From: Nemertoderma westbladi
Lineage: Eukaryota; Xenacoelomorpha; Nemertodermatida; Nemertodermatidae
Assembly: GCA_032718475.1 (NCBI GenBank)
Contig: JAUCBJ010004929.1
Span: 1-64,000, forward strand
Reading direction: 5' to 3'
DNA length: 64,000 nt
Part shown: one piece after another, positions 33,020 to 44,227 of the stretch
How the letters are laid out: each line of letters starts with the position of its first letter
Numbering within the stretch: the first letter of the stretch is position 1
Translations under genes and position numbers: made by a program
Notes under the pieces: generated by a model
What the model saw: the letters and a program-made list of their open reading frames with translations, nothing else
Databases searched by the model: none
Told to the model about the DNA's origin: nothing

Positions 33020-34336
33020 GTACCTAGGCCCTCTGCAAAACCAAACTGGTTGTCAGATATATTGCAACGAGCCGAAGCAAACACGTTTCCAAAACCTTAG
33101 AGCCAGCTGTAGCTTTGGCTATGGGTCGGTAATTCGAATGTTCACTCATACTAGCGTTTTTATCTTTGATAATAGGCAACAAACTAGAATTAATTAACGA
33201 TTGAGGCAAAAACCCATGAGTTATAAATGAATTGAACAATAAACACAAAATTACTGGCAAAAGGTTACCGCCAAAAATATAACTTTCAGGGAAGATGCCA
33301 TCAGGCCCGGCAGCCTTTCCACACTGCAGACCGTTGATGGCATCTTTCACCTTATCAGCAGAAATATGGACATTATTGGAGCCGTCCCATTCAGAAAACT
33401 TACAATGCACAAAAGTAGAGTCAATTTCAGATACAGGGACTGAATTAAAAATATCATAATAATTAGATTTGAATAAATCGGCTCTTTCTTCCTCAGTGTG
33501 GGCGGAGCCGACAGAGGTTGCTAAACCCATTTTAATAGTTGTTGCTTTCTTTATTGAACTCCAAAAATCTTTTTTGGAGTTAATAAAAGAAGCCGCTAGG
33601 AGATCTGCTCGCAAAGCACCTTCCTCCCGTTTGCAATTTCGGAGAGCCAATTTAAATTGCGCGGCCGTTTTTTTCTTTACCTCCCATACAAGCCCAAACC
33701 TAGGCCGCCCTTGTTCGCACCAAATATGAAAAGCCTCCTGCCCCGCAGCCCGCTTTTCTTTTACAAACTCATTCCAGCCAGGAATGCAATTGGAGATTGA
33801 ATTACCCTTTTTTTGAGGAATAAATTTTGATGTACAGCTATGTAGAGTATTAATAGTATCAGTATAACACGAATTTAGTGACATTTTATGGTTAATATTC
33901 TCACAATGAATATCACAACAAGTTAAAGCAGAGAGGGGTAACTGTAATAAACGTAGTTGTTCATCAACAGTTTGAGAATATTTTGAAATATTTTCACTGT
34001 TGGCTTTATCCCAATTTGCGTTATTGGTAAAAGTGACCTTATTACTACTGCCTGGTGTAGACGCACTAAGCAGCAAAGATACAGTCACTGAGACGGGTAA
34101 ATGTTCATCATAAACAAGATCACGTAGGACAGTAATATTACTAATAGAAGAATGAAAGTCGGCGGTGGAAACGATGTGGTCTAACCACGACACTGTGCCA
34201 TGTACATGGCTGGTAAATGAAAAAGTGTCATCGGGTAGAATATGTAAATCTGACCATATCAATGAAAAACAATCACAAAATAATTTCAGTTCATTACCAA
34301 ACGGTCGATCGGGATCAGTATTAAAGTCTCCCAAAA
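33020..34336 (-). pseudogene. CR1/L2-like LINE fragment (endonuclease C-terminus plus start of RT)
   Basis: On the minus strand the frame opens with the endonuclease motif LGDFNTDPDR and continues through WLDHIVS and a DEHLPVSVTV block, the last part of an APE domain. After a linker, the RT N-terminal blocks follow (QCGKAAGPDGIFPE, NYRPIA, SKVLETCLLRL). Near 33055 the frame shifts and the next RT block (DNQFGF) appears in another frame before the sequence ends, so the catalytic part is missing. It differs clearly from the RTE families here. A Jockey/CR1/L2-group assignment is inferred from the motif style. Confidence 0.82.
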
Positions 34337-34456
34337 TATTGCAGCACCAAAATTACAAGTAGTGCACAATTTTCACCAAATTTGAAAGTTACATTTTCGG
34401 CTAATTATTTTTCAATACAGGTTTTCTGGGGTGCAAAATACATTGGAAAATATTAA
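34337..34456 (+). repeat. Internal fragment of MITE-1
   Basis: About 120 bp from ATATTGCAGCACCAAAATTA to GCAAAATACATTGGAAAAT is essentially identical to 29955-30074 inside MITE-1. Here it has no inverted ends. It abuts the LINE fragment directly at the ATATT junction. Confidence 0.85.
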
Positions 34457-34677
34457 AAAATGATATGATTACTATAAATGGCTGTTTAGTCCTCTCTGCG
34501 TAGGAAAAAAAGTAACCAGTAACCAGCACTTTTCAGTTAGAACACAAAACTTTTAATTCACTTATACGATGCTATAAATTCACATTTTCAGGTTTTCGAG
34601 GGCGCTGATTCTAATGGAATACATTTCTAATATGCCAGATCATTGCTACTTGTATTTTTCGGCGTAATTTGGCAAAT
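34457..34677. other. Unassigned AT-rich spacer
   Basis: No gene or clear repeat is visible. It leads into the 162-bp tandem repeats. Confidence 0.4.
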
Positions 34678-35070
34678 TTTGGTGCTAGCACCAAATTTCG
34701 TACCCATCACCATAAAGTACAAGTTTGCGATGTCCAGTGCTGTTTTTATTGATTCCATCGGATTCAGGACCCTCATAAACCCGTATAACGCAAGAAACAA
34801 GGTGAAAATATCTACTTATCAATTTGCATATTTTCCAAAATTTGGTGCTGGCACAACAATTTTCACCCACCGGAGAAAAATACAAGTTTGAGAACTCTCA
34901 TGAAATTTTTACTGATTCCATTGAATTCAGAACCATCACAAACCCGTATAACGCAAGAAACAAGGTGACACAATCAATTGATATATTTGATGATTTTCAA
35001 AATTTGGTGCTAGCACCACATTTTGCACCCACATCCGAAAAATACAAGTTTGAGATGTCTAGTTCGAGGC
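34678..35070. repeat. ~162-bp tandem repeat, ~2.4 units, with an 18-bp palindrome
   Basis: Units start at 34678, 34841 and 35003 with TTTGGTGCTAGCACCAAA or a degenerate form. They share AAATACAAGTTTGAGATGTC, GATTCCATCGGATTCAG and CCCGTATAACGCAAGAAAC. The first palindrome is perfect (34678-34695). The small frames here are by-products. Confidence 0.82.
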
Positions 35071-35140
35071 ATAGTCTGTGTCAGGTCTTAAATGAGAGTC
35101 TTACAAATTCGAACGTCAACGAACAAATTCGATGGTTACT

Positions 35141-35212
35141 GTTCCACCTTGGTGTAGTGGTTGCATTGAATTCACATCTCCCGTATGTCATGGGTTCGAT
35201 CCCTGCATGAAC
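35141..35212 (+). tRNA. tRNA-like sequence, Gly(CCC)-like; probably a degenerate tRNA or SINE head
   Basis: An A-box-like TGGTGTAGTGG and a perfect B box GGTTCGATCC lie at tRNA spacing. Between them ACAT-CTCCCGT-ATGT can form an anticodon arm with a T before CCC. The D-arm GGTGTAGTGGTTGCAT resembles glycine tRNAs. The acceptor stem pairs at only about four of seven positions, so a functional tRNA is unlikely. No second copy was noticed in the window. Confidence 0.4.
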
Positions 35213-35319
35213 CGGGCAGTTTTCGTTCGGTCAGCAATAGGCCTAACGTTGCAAAATGCAGTATTAATGCCTAGTGACAATTTATGGCTACCATATGGTT
35301 TTCATTTTGAGACATTTTG

Positions 35320-35722
35320 CCCTCTAGCGGCAGACTGGGGAACTTCAGACTACTCTGTGACTCTGCAAAAAATATAGCCCATATTGTAATAGATACCGAT
35401 TGAGGGGTCAAAATTAAGTAATAATATATCTAAATAAGCCTCAAACGTCTTGCCTCATTGCTCGCCCCTTATAACTCTTAAGCAATATAACGTCATAGTT
35501 TTGCGGATTGTAAATAACAAAGCTAAAGAATATGTTAATTTTCAAATAATACGCCCTCTAGCGGCAGACAGGGGAACTTCAGACTACTCTATGGCTCCGC
35601 AAAAGATATGGCCTATGCCGTAGTAGATGCCGATTGGGGGGTCAAAATAAAGTAATAATATATCTAAATAAGCCTCAAACATCTTGCCTCATGGCTCGCC
35701 CGTTAGAACTCTTAAGCAATAT
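35320..35722 (+). repeat. ~240-bp tandem repeat interrupted by BEL/Pao copy 2
   Basis: Units starting CCCTCTAGCGGCAGAC lie at about 35320 and 35561. The next lies at about 52049, across the BEL/Pao insertion. They share GAACTTCAGACTACTCT, AAGTAATAATATATCTAAAT and AACTCTTAAGCAATAT. The last AATAT (35718-35722) is the target duplication of the retroelement. Confidence 0.82.
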
Positions 35723-36815
35723 TGTAAAGCCGTTTTTTCTGTATGTGTACTTTAGCGAACATAAAAAGACGTTTTTTCTGTATGTGTAATTTAGCGGACA
35801 TAACAAGCCACTTTATGCCGCAATGCGTCAAAATACTCTTAGCACAGTGTAGTTCCGATGACTCAGATGACGACATCTACCAGCTGATTTGCTGACGTGG
35901 AATTTGCCATTGCCCCTATGGGTTCTTTGTTCGGCTCAGCCAATCAGGGCGATTTTCATTTTATGTGGGACAGTAGCCATGTAAAACGAGGATAGGCGAG
36001 TCAGTGTTAGTTTTCCACCTTTCCTGAGCCCAGAACATCGGCTTTGGAATGATTCTGAGTTTCAGACTTTAGCCAAACATTAGACGGCTTGATTATAGGA
36101 ACGTATAACTGTTATCAATCCACAAATTCACACATACCGGTTATACTGCATTATTTTACTGTCGGTTATTAATTGTCATATATGTTGATGGATATATTGT
36201 TATATTTGGAGAACACTGATAAAGAATCATAAAAACCCCAATCTTCTTGATTACTGAAGGTTAGAGGACAGGTTACCTGTAGCAATTGCGACTTAGTGGT
36301 TTTGGTGTGAATTAAATGCTATTTCATAATCCCTACATGTGCCAGTTGCTATTCTCCTTATATATGATCAAATTAAGTGAAGGTCGGCAGATCAGTGTGC
36401 AGCAGTGTGAGGTAGTGTGCAGGAGTGTGACAGATAACAAAGCATTTCCTAAAGAATGCGCTTTAGACGAAAATCATTAGCCATCCCGTTGTGTTTAGTG
36501 TAAGTCATAACTCTGTTTACATACTTAGAGCGCCACGTCCTAAAGGAACTGTTAATATTTCCCGAAAGTAAATAATATTTGTCAGAGATATTATAGTAAC
36601 TCGTAATCGAATAATACAGTAAGTCTACACCTCAATAAGATCAAAGCATCCGAATCCAGTCTCCCTTAACAGTGGGTGAATGGTCGCACATAGGCTGGTT
36701 TTGGCTAATGTTACTTTATATGTACTAAATAGTTTTATAGGCTAAAGTCGATTTATAAACTAGAAAACACCTAAAATTGGCAGGTTAAACTGCTAAAGGT
36801 CTAAAAGCGCGAACA
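35723..36815 (+). repeat. 5' LTR of BEL/Pao copy 2
   Basis: Starts TGTAAAGCC and ends GCGCGAACA. Its first ~100 bp contain a partial direct duplication (GTTTTTTCTGTATGTGTA twice, about 35732 and 35771). It matches 50928-51979 and, more distantly, the reverse complement of the copy 1 LTRs. Confidence 0.9.
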
Positions 36816-38404
36816 ATAACAGTTATTCTAGTTTCTTTATTGCAATGTAGGCAATAAAGTCGAATGTACCGGTCGACCGGTAACCTGTAGGCCTAACTAC
36901 CTAACCACCCGAACCGGTACTTACAGGTACATCAGTATTATTTCGATTGTGATATTATATATTGGTAGGCTGTTTAAGAGATTAGGATCTGTACACCTCT
37001 TGTTTCTTTTGGAGCTTATTTATTTCTGTCAGTTTTTTTTATCTGTAGGTTAATATTGAGCAGAAGGCGTGTAAGACTGCTCAGATTGTACAAGTAATTT
37101 GTAGGCTGGATTGTTGTCTGACTGTTGTCAGGTCCGAAGAGATTGCAGTGTGTGTAGAGTGTATGTCCGATAAAGTACTAGTTAGGAAAGTAGGGGCATC
37201 CAGTGTTGTAAGGTAAATCCCCCTGAAAGAATAAGTCATACTACTCGGTTAGAACGCATACTAACTAACCATTTCGGAGTCTGCATATACTGTAGTTTAT
37301 TTAGGCTTGATAGTAGTCTGCCAGCATTTGGTTTGTATTTTGTTTGTGTAGTCTGTACGGGTAGCGTAATATTTATTATTCAGAGTTTATGCAAGTATTC
37401 GCAACATACACCACCCCAAGTTTATTCCTACAGTAATTGTGCTTGTTATGTTTGTAGGCAGTATATTTGTGTTGTAAAGTGGTTAATAGGCACGTTAGCT
37501 ATGGTAGGCTGCGGTAATTAACTTCCAGGTAAGGACACTCCGGGTACATGACGTAGTACTTATAGTGCTGTAGAGCAAAAAGGCTATAAGTTGTCATGTA
37601 TTTTCTTATCTGGACAACACAGTGTATTTACTACTGCTTAATTATTTTCAAATACCGTAGTATCCTGTCCGTCTGTAATAACCAGAAATTCTAACTCCCT
37701 GTTAGACTGGTTTGTAGAATTCCCTGTAAAATTACCCCTAAAATTTGTACGTGTAATTTTTTGTTGTTTATTTAGAGATTGTAATCTCACCCAATAAGTA
37801 CGTAATTTGTAGTATTAAGTAACTTAGTAATGTAGAATTATTTGTTTTAGTGTCCAACAGGTAGCACTCCACTGAGAGCGTTTAGTAGGCCTGTCATCCA
37901 TCAAAGGTTAGGTCATTAGGTCTTAATATCAGTTGGACCACTGCCTAAACAACGGTAATAAAGTAACGTAAAGTAACCCTTTAAATTCAGAAATTCAGTT
38001 ATTATAAAATAATTGACATTGCCGGTATTTATAGTAGGCTTATTATATTTATTTATATAAATTTATACTGAAATTATATACCGGTATTCTGTAAATAATT
38101 CTGGTCTATAATCATACTTATATATACTAAAAGTGTATGCTGTATACCGGTATTTATAGTAGGCTTATTATTATATTTATATAAATTTAGGCTAAAATTA
38201 TATAACGGTATTCTGTGATTAAACCTAGTTTGTAATAATACTTATATATTCTATAAGTTTATACCGGTATTCTCATATTATATATATTGCGATACATTTA
38301 GTAACGGTATCGGTAATTTATCACTAGGCTAACAGTTGATACGGAATTACTAGACTTGCTTTAACTGTCATTATAGTAGTAGGCATTCAACTGTACAATC
38401 AAAC
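36816..38404 (+). other. 5' leader of BEL/Pao copy 2
   Basis: 1.6 kb that begins with ATAACAGTTATT and aligns in blocks with the copy 1 leader. It lacks the 1.36-kb block and has one unit of the 281-bp duplication. No gene is seen. Short frames such as 37333-37521 are not supported. Confidence 0.75.
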
Positions 38405-41400
38405 ATGACTGACAAAAAGCAAACTCTATCAGATAGTCTCCTAGACACAACAGTCTGTGACTCCGACAGGAGCGCCGAACGTTTGAGACCAAAGTTTAAG
38501 TCCCATCCTACTGTAAGAAAGGTCATCCCTCCAGTAGTGATATCAGACCCTAGGCTAGTAAAGCACCGTATGTCTATCATAGGCACTCGGGCTCAAATCA
38601 AGCGGGACCAAGAGGCAGCTGTTAACCCTATTCCACCTGGGGTTGGGCAGAATCTGCCCAACACTTTTTATTTTTAGAAATTCCTCATGATGATTTTTAT
38701 GTATTATTATGAAATTCATTGACTTTTCCTAGAATTTAATTGGCTTTCTGATGGTAACAAAATATTTTTTTCATCATTTATACTTTTTGTGCTATGGTGT
38801 GTTTTTCATATCATAGTCACATTTTTTTATTAATATCTTTATTAGCCTAACTGGTAGAAAAGATAATCCCTGGTTGGATAGTTCCCCTGGTCAACAAGCT
38901 AGAATACAACCAATTACGGTCCAGGACATTCACTTGGCTGGGTTGTAAAGTTAAATTCAAACACGAGATTGTCTACTGCTTGGATTAGTACACATCAATC
39001 ACACTATTTTTTAATAACAAAATACTAAACTGACAGATAAGCAAGCAATAAGTCTACTAGGATAAAACAACAACCACCATCGAAACCAGTATATTCCTAA
39101 TATAATACAGCAGACATAAACAGAGGTGAATAAATCTATTCAATAACAGCACCCCTGCAAGCAAAATTTTCTCTTGGGATGTCTGGCAGAGTTAGGCAGA
39201 CAGTGGTGTTGGGAGGAGTATGTATAGTATTATCTCATCTTTTTACCCTAATGGGTTATCTTCATGATAATTAATTTATATGGATATATTATTTAAAATT
39301 ATGAATATATAAAACTCAGAACAGATGCATTATATATTTTTCTATAAACCTGCGAAAATTTGGAAAGTTTTGATAAAATTATCATTACTTTTTAGTGTAT
39401 AATAAACTGTTGGGCATATTATGCCCAACCCCAGGTGGAATCTTGGACAAAAGAGCCCAGGTGGAATAGGGTTAAACAGCAGCAACCCTCTAACCGATAA
39501 CTTATTTCTCAGAAGCCCGATAGCTCCAGTAGTTCAGATACTGTAGAGTTGTCACCCGAGCGTGGAGCAATGATGGCAGACGCAGTTTATTCGGATCCAC
39601 TTCTTATTCTTCCTGAAGCCGTGCTCACTAGAGTATTGATTGCGGTGGAAGAACATCAAATTGATTGGGCGAGAAGTAAGCGATCGACCAAGAACAGTTA
39701 TGCAGGATACACAAAAAAGGAATTGAAGTCTATTGTCGAGACGCAATGGAACTTCCCTGGACCCGGACTCCCGTTTAACTTATCGGAAGCTGCCTGGGAG
39801 GACTCCCATCCTGAATGGAAGGGAGTGGTAAAAGACACTAGAGATCCAGCTGTGTGGAAGAGGTCGGCAGCCGGATATGTACAGGGATTCTTCAGCTTGT
39901 TGGAGCGATTGGAGGAACAACTGTTTCAACAACCCCAAGGACCTCAAGAGCAGGGAGAGCTGCTATATCAAGTTCAAGAACGAATCCTAAGAATTAGACT
40001 AATCCTTTCGGCCTTTGAGGAAGCCTCAAAGAGAAGTCAAAACACGTCGTTGCAAGTTGCTGTAAAGACTTGGTTCCAACGGGTGAGTCTTAAAGTCCAA
40101 GGAACAACCCAATGGAAAATTCAGCTGGATAAACGCTCAACCTATGGAGAATCAACAGACGCTACCTTTTCTCAGGTGGAAAGCAAAGCGACATCAGAGA
40201 AACCTCAGAAGAAGGACGCCATTGACATCTATCTGTCAGACTATCAGCAATTTATAGGTGACAAAAAGTTAAGGAGACGGCTAGCTGGACTTCACCCTAA
40301 TAGTGAGGGAGCCAAATTTTTGCTAGACTCGTTAGATGCGGAAAGGCTAGCAGCGAATCGAGCTACATTTGATGAAAGAATCCGCATTGCTAGGGAACAG
40401 GAAGAACAATTAAAGAAAAAATGTATAGAAGACCGAAAGGCAGCAGCAGCGGTAGCGGCAGCAGCAGAAGCGGAAAGAAAAGCGGCAGAGGTAGAAAGAA
40501 AGGCTGCAGCGGCAGAGGCAGAAGGAAAAGCTGCAGTGGCAGAAGCAGAAAGAAAAGCGACAGAGGCAGAAAGAAAAGCGGCAGTGGCAGAGGCAGAAAG
40601 AAAAGCTGCAGTGGCAGAGGCATAAAGAAAAGTGGCCTTGGCAGAGGCAGAGGCAGAAAGAAAAGCGGCAGCGGTAGAAGCAGAACGGAGAGCATCTGAA
40701 GAGACAACCCAACTAGAGTTGGAAAATCTTCAAGAGAAGCAAGACTACTTAAATAAACAGATAACAGCTAGTGATATGCAACTGCTAAGTCGATCAACTC
40801 CTAAGCGGCAGGGGTTTACATCATCTGATGAAGGATCCTGAAGGCAGAGGAAATAGATCTCGTTCCAGCCTACGTAGAAGAATGCCCCATTATCAAAAAT
40901 TGCCTGATTTGCCCCCAGCTGTGAGAAGGCAACTAGTTAGTGCAAACTTAGGTAGTCCCAAACCCACAGACCAAATTATTAAAATAGAAAGACTCCCTAC
41001 TATAGTAGATGAGCCTGAAATAATTAGGCCTGTTGTTCTCAAAGCCACTCCTTCTGTGATGGAGACCCCTGTACTTCCAGAACCTAACTCTAAATTCCAT
41101 TTGCACAGTACTAAACTACTAGTATTAGTACTAAACAGCCCCTAAGACCATCCCGGTCCTGGACGCCAAGAGAGACATCAAGGATTTGTCGCCCGTCGTC
41201 CCTCGTCTACCCGCTACTATGTTGGTGGCTCCCGCTTCGGCGGTCAAGTGGGTGGATGAGGGACGGCGGGGGATGGATCTCCTGCTCGGGCAGATGCAGG
41301 AGACTGTTCAACAGTTTAAGGGAACAGTAAGGGAAGGTAGATTAGAGTTGCAAGAAGTACAGCAGAGTATCGCATTAGAACGCGATAAATTGGTAAATAT

Positions 41401-42901
41401 ACAAAAAGGTATACCACCACCCCCTGTAACAATGTGTCAACCTGTTAAGTCTGAAGTATTTCATGCGCAAGGTGTGGAGCCTACACGCATCTATACTGCT
41501 AGTGAAGTAGAAACTAATATAGTAAACCCTATTAAGGGTAATTATAAACCTGTTGATAATGAGATTCCATATAGACCTGATCATAATCCCAGAAATTTAT
41601 AAACCGATAATTCGATATTAAATAATACGATGGCCCAAGAAAGTTTTACGCGTCAAATGGCTAGAACCGAACCCCATCAAGCGGTAAAAGTGGGAGAGAT
41701 TGTCAAGTTCAATGGAGATGAGATTAAATGGTTACCTTCTAATGAATATTATAAAGATAACATACAGAACTCTGTACTATCTAACGGAGAGAAACTTAGA
41801 TTCCTCATCGAGTGTTTGGAAGGACCTCCCAAGTTAATGGCGTTAAAGTTTATTGGACATCCAGATGGATTAAGACAAGTTTGGGATAAACTAAACTTCA
41901 GGTATGGTAATAGAACAAACATAGCTAGGTATTTGTATGCAAAATTGGTAGCGCCCCAAAAGTTCCTTAGCATCGGGATTATAGAGTTTTCCGATGAGAT
42001 TCATGAGATCTGTAGACAACTAGATTGGTTAGGTAAGTCTCATGAATATCAGAGTTCCATGGTTATTGGAGCCGTAGCGTCAACTTTGCCAAAGGGCGGA
42101 GCAGGTACTCGTTGGGATAAAAGAGTACTATATATGATTGAATAACAACAAAGAGACCCTACCATGACTGATCTCATGTCATTCTTAGATGGAGAAGTAA
42201 AATTACAGCTCCTAAAGCAGTCCCGAGAGAAGACACCGGAAAATGAGGTAAGCGAAAAACCTGTTTCTAGGAGAAAGGTAACACCAGTGTGTTATACAGA
42301 TGACGGCAAAAGCCAAGCCTCCCAAGAGGAGAACAGCGGGACAGACACCGAAAGATCTCACTATGTCAACAAAGCACCCAAAGACGTAAGTAAATATAAG
42401 TCTCAAACCAGTGACAGGAGAGAACAGGTAACAAAAACTCCTCCTCCGTCTTCTAAGAGAGTGCATGGAAGAAAGCCCGAGGAAAGAACGAGTGTGCACA
42501 ACACTACTCAAAGTAAAGTAAGTAACATCAAACCAAATTGTGCGCTATGCGACGGGCCCCATTGTTTGAGTGTGTGTGATGACTTCTTAAAGAAGTCCTT
42601 AAAGGATAGATGCAATGTCATGTGGGATAAGCGGTTGTGTTATAATTGTCTCAGACAAGGACACCAACGGCAAACCTGTTACTCAGACGCGAGGTGTGCT
42701 AAGTGCGGCGCAAAACATCATATCTTGCTACACACCGAATTCGAAAGGAACAGTCCGAGTCAGGTAAGTGAGTCCAAACTACATGTCCAATTCAGTGATG
42801 TGAACGACACTGATCACAGTTCTGAGATGGAAGGATTTTACACGGACGAATTCTCCGATGAAAACGAATCCTGCTATATGATAAACACCGCAGTGTATTG
42901 A
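38405..42901 (+). pseudogene. gag: BEL/Pao gag remnant (copy 2)
   Basis: It starts at ATG 38405 (MTDKKQTLSDS) and follows the copy 1 Gag throughout. A TTAA MITE interrupts it after about 73 codons. Protein similarity resumes at about 39476. Further breaks are a TAA in the alanine/glutamate/lysine coiled coil (40623), a small deletion and frameshift near 40838, another near 41140, a TAA at 41600 and a TAA at 42143. The capsid-like region (41630-42145) and the three Cys/His motifs, including CYNCLRQGHQRQTC, are preserved. The gene ends with a TGA at 42899-42901, after which pol similarity continues in the same frame. Confidence 0.9.
38626..39471 (+). mobile_element. TTAA-type (piggyBac-like) MITE, family MITE-2, inserted in gag
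   Basis: Terminal inverted repeats CCCTATTCCACCTGGG and CCCAGGTGGAATAGGG are flanked by TTAA (38622-38625 and 39472-39475). Just inside lie the palindromes TTGGGCAGAATCTGCCCAA (38643-38661) and TTGGGCATATTATGCCCAA (39410-39428). The right end has the CCAGGTGGAAT motif twice. The 846 bp are AT-rich and non-coding. The insertion splits the copy 2 gag. Confidence 0.85.
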
Positions 42902-44227
42902 GCACTTACGTATGAGTCTGAAACCGACAGTGAGCTCCCCCTAACTATTCCTAACCGACAACCATCTTGGAAAGCGCCAACTTCCAACGTAGGAATCCGA
43001 GAATTTCCCGTAGTGCAGTTGAGAGTCCACGGGGTAAAAAATAGCTATATAGTGAACGCCCTCCTGGACTCTGGCAGCACCGGAACGTTCATCGACAAAG
43101 AACTAGCCGAGGACATCTTTGCTGGACAACCCAAGTTCCGAACTAAGTTGAACCTTTCAGTAATTATGCAGGTTTGGAAATCTACAGTAGCTACAGACTA
43201 CTATGTAGGCGCGTTGTCCACCCCCCAGGATGAACTAGGAGAACACAGTATAAGGTCAGTAAAAATGGTGGCGATAAAGAACTTTGCTACCAGCCAAGTG
43301 GAACCTTATAACTGGGATGAAGACGATTTCACACAGCAGCATGAGATACCTAGATTCAACACCGACTACCCAGGGGTACAGATACTTATCGGCCAAAATG
43401 TGCATGAGGCGCTTGAGACATTAGAGAAACAGCCTGTTCGACCGCAACCATTGCAAACCTATGTGGGAAGAACAAGAGTAGGTTGGTACTTCACTGGACC
43501 TTCCCGTAGGACACTCATGGAAAGGCTACCCAAAGATCAGGTCCATCAGGTGAGTAAATGGGAAGAAGACATCAGTGAAGGAGAGACGACCACACCTGAG
43601 GGAACACCATACTCCTCAGATAATTACGATATCGCCTCCAGAGGAGCAACTTCTCAAGAACTGATTGAGACTCCGGACTGGTTAGGTGGACCCGACTTCC
43701 TAAGTAAAGAAGAAGATGAATGGCCTCCCCATCTTACCACAGCTGAGATTAGACAAGCCAAGGGAGCGGAGAAAGTTAAACCTAAAACCCGGGCAAGTAA
43801 ATCAAGGTTATTTAAACCCACAATAGATCTGTCTGCACTACATATCTCCGGGGACGATGCTGTGGATCTAAACTCTCCCGCTACAAATGAATCTGTTGTG
43901 GAGACTAGAGAGAGAGACTGGAAATCTGGAACACCTGATGTCTCGCAAGGACTCTTACCTCTCCTGCGGAGAGCAAATAGCCACAATAGCTCCTGGAATC
44001 GTCTTTGTAAGGCCGTCGTTTATTTAAAGCGATGCTTCCATCATCACTATTTCAGGACAAAGAAGAAACCTGGAATTGTATTTGAAACACAACAACTCAA
44101 TCGCCCATCTGGTCGTTTATGTTTACTGGGAAGAGACCAAGAACTGTCCGGAAACTATGGAAGGCAAGATACTCTTCCTATGACCACTTCCCTAATCCGA
44201 CAAATATCTAGGGACTCCATAACGTAA
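42902..44227 (+). pseudogene. pol: BEL/Pao pol remnant lacking RT, RNase H and integrase (copy 2)
   Basis: The frame continues from gag after a TGA and encodes the aspartic protease (LLDSGSTGTFID near 43060) and the linker to YSSDN. At about 43627 it jumps to the region just after RNase H (DIASRGATSQELI). RT and RNase H are missing. At about 44055 it jumps from the start of the integrase-preceding region (KRCFHHHYF) to the C-terminal tail (KKPGIVFETQQLNRP), removing integrase. Both deletions keep the frame, leaving an open ORF of 404 codons from 43013. No splice-like GT...AG borders were seen, so simple deletions are likely. Confidence 0.9.

Noticed and set aside
33469-33729. Plus-strand frame across the CR1/L2-like fragment
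   Set aside because: Antisense to a clear LINE frame and without its own features.
40390-40712. Leucine/phenylalanine- or cysteine-rich frames antisense to the copy 2 gag
   Set aside because: They are shadows of the alanine/glutamate/lysine codon repeats of the Gag coiled coil. The same happens at 16626-16868 in copy 1.
43620-44060. Introns spliced out of pol in copy 2
   Set aside because: The junctions compared with copy 1 do not coincide with GT...AG borders, so ordinary deletions fit better.
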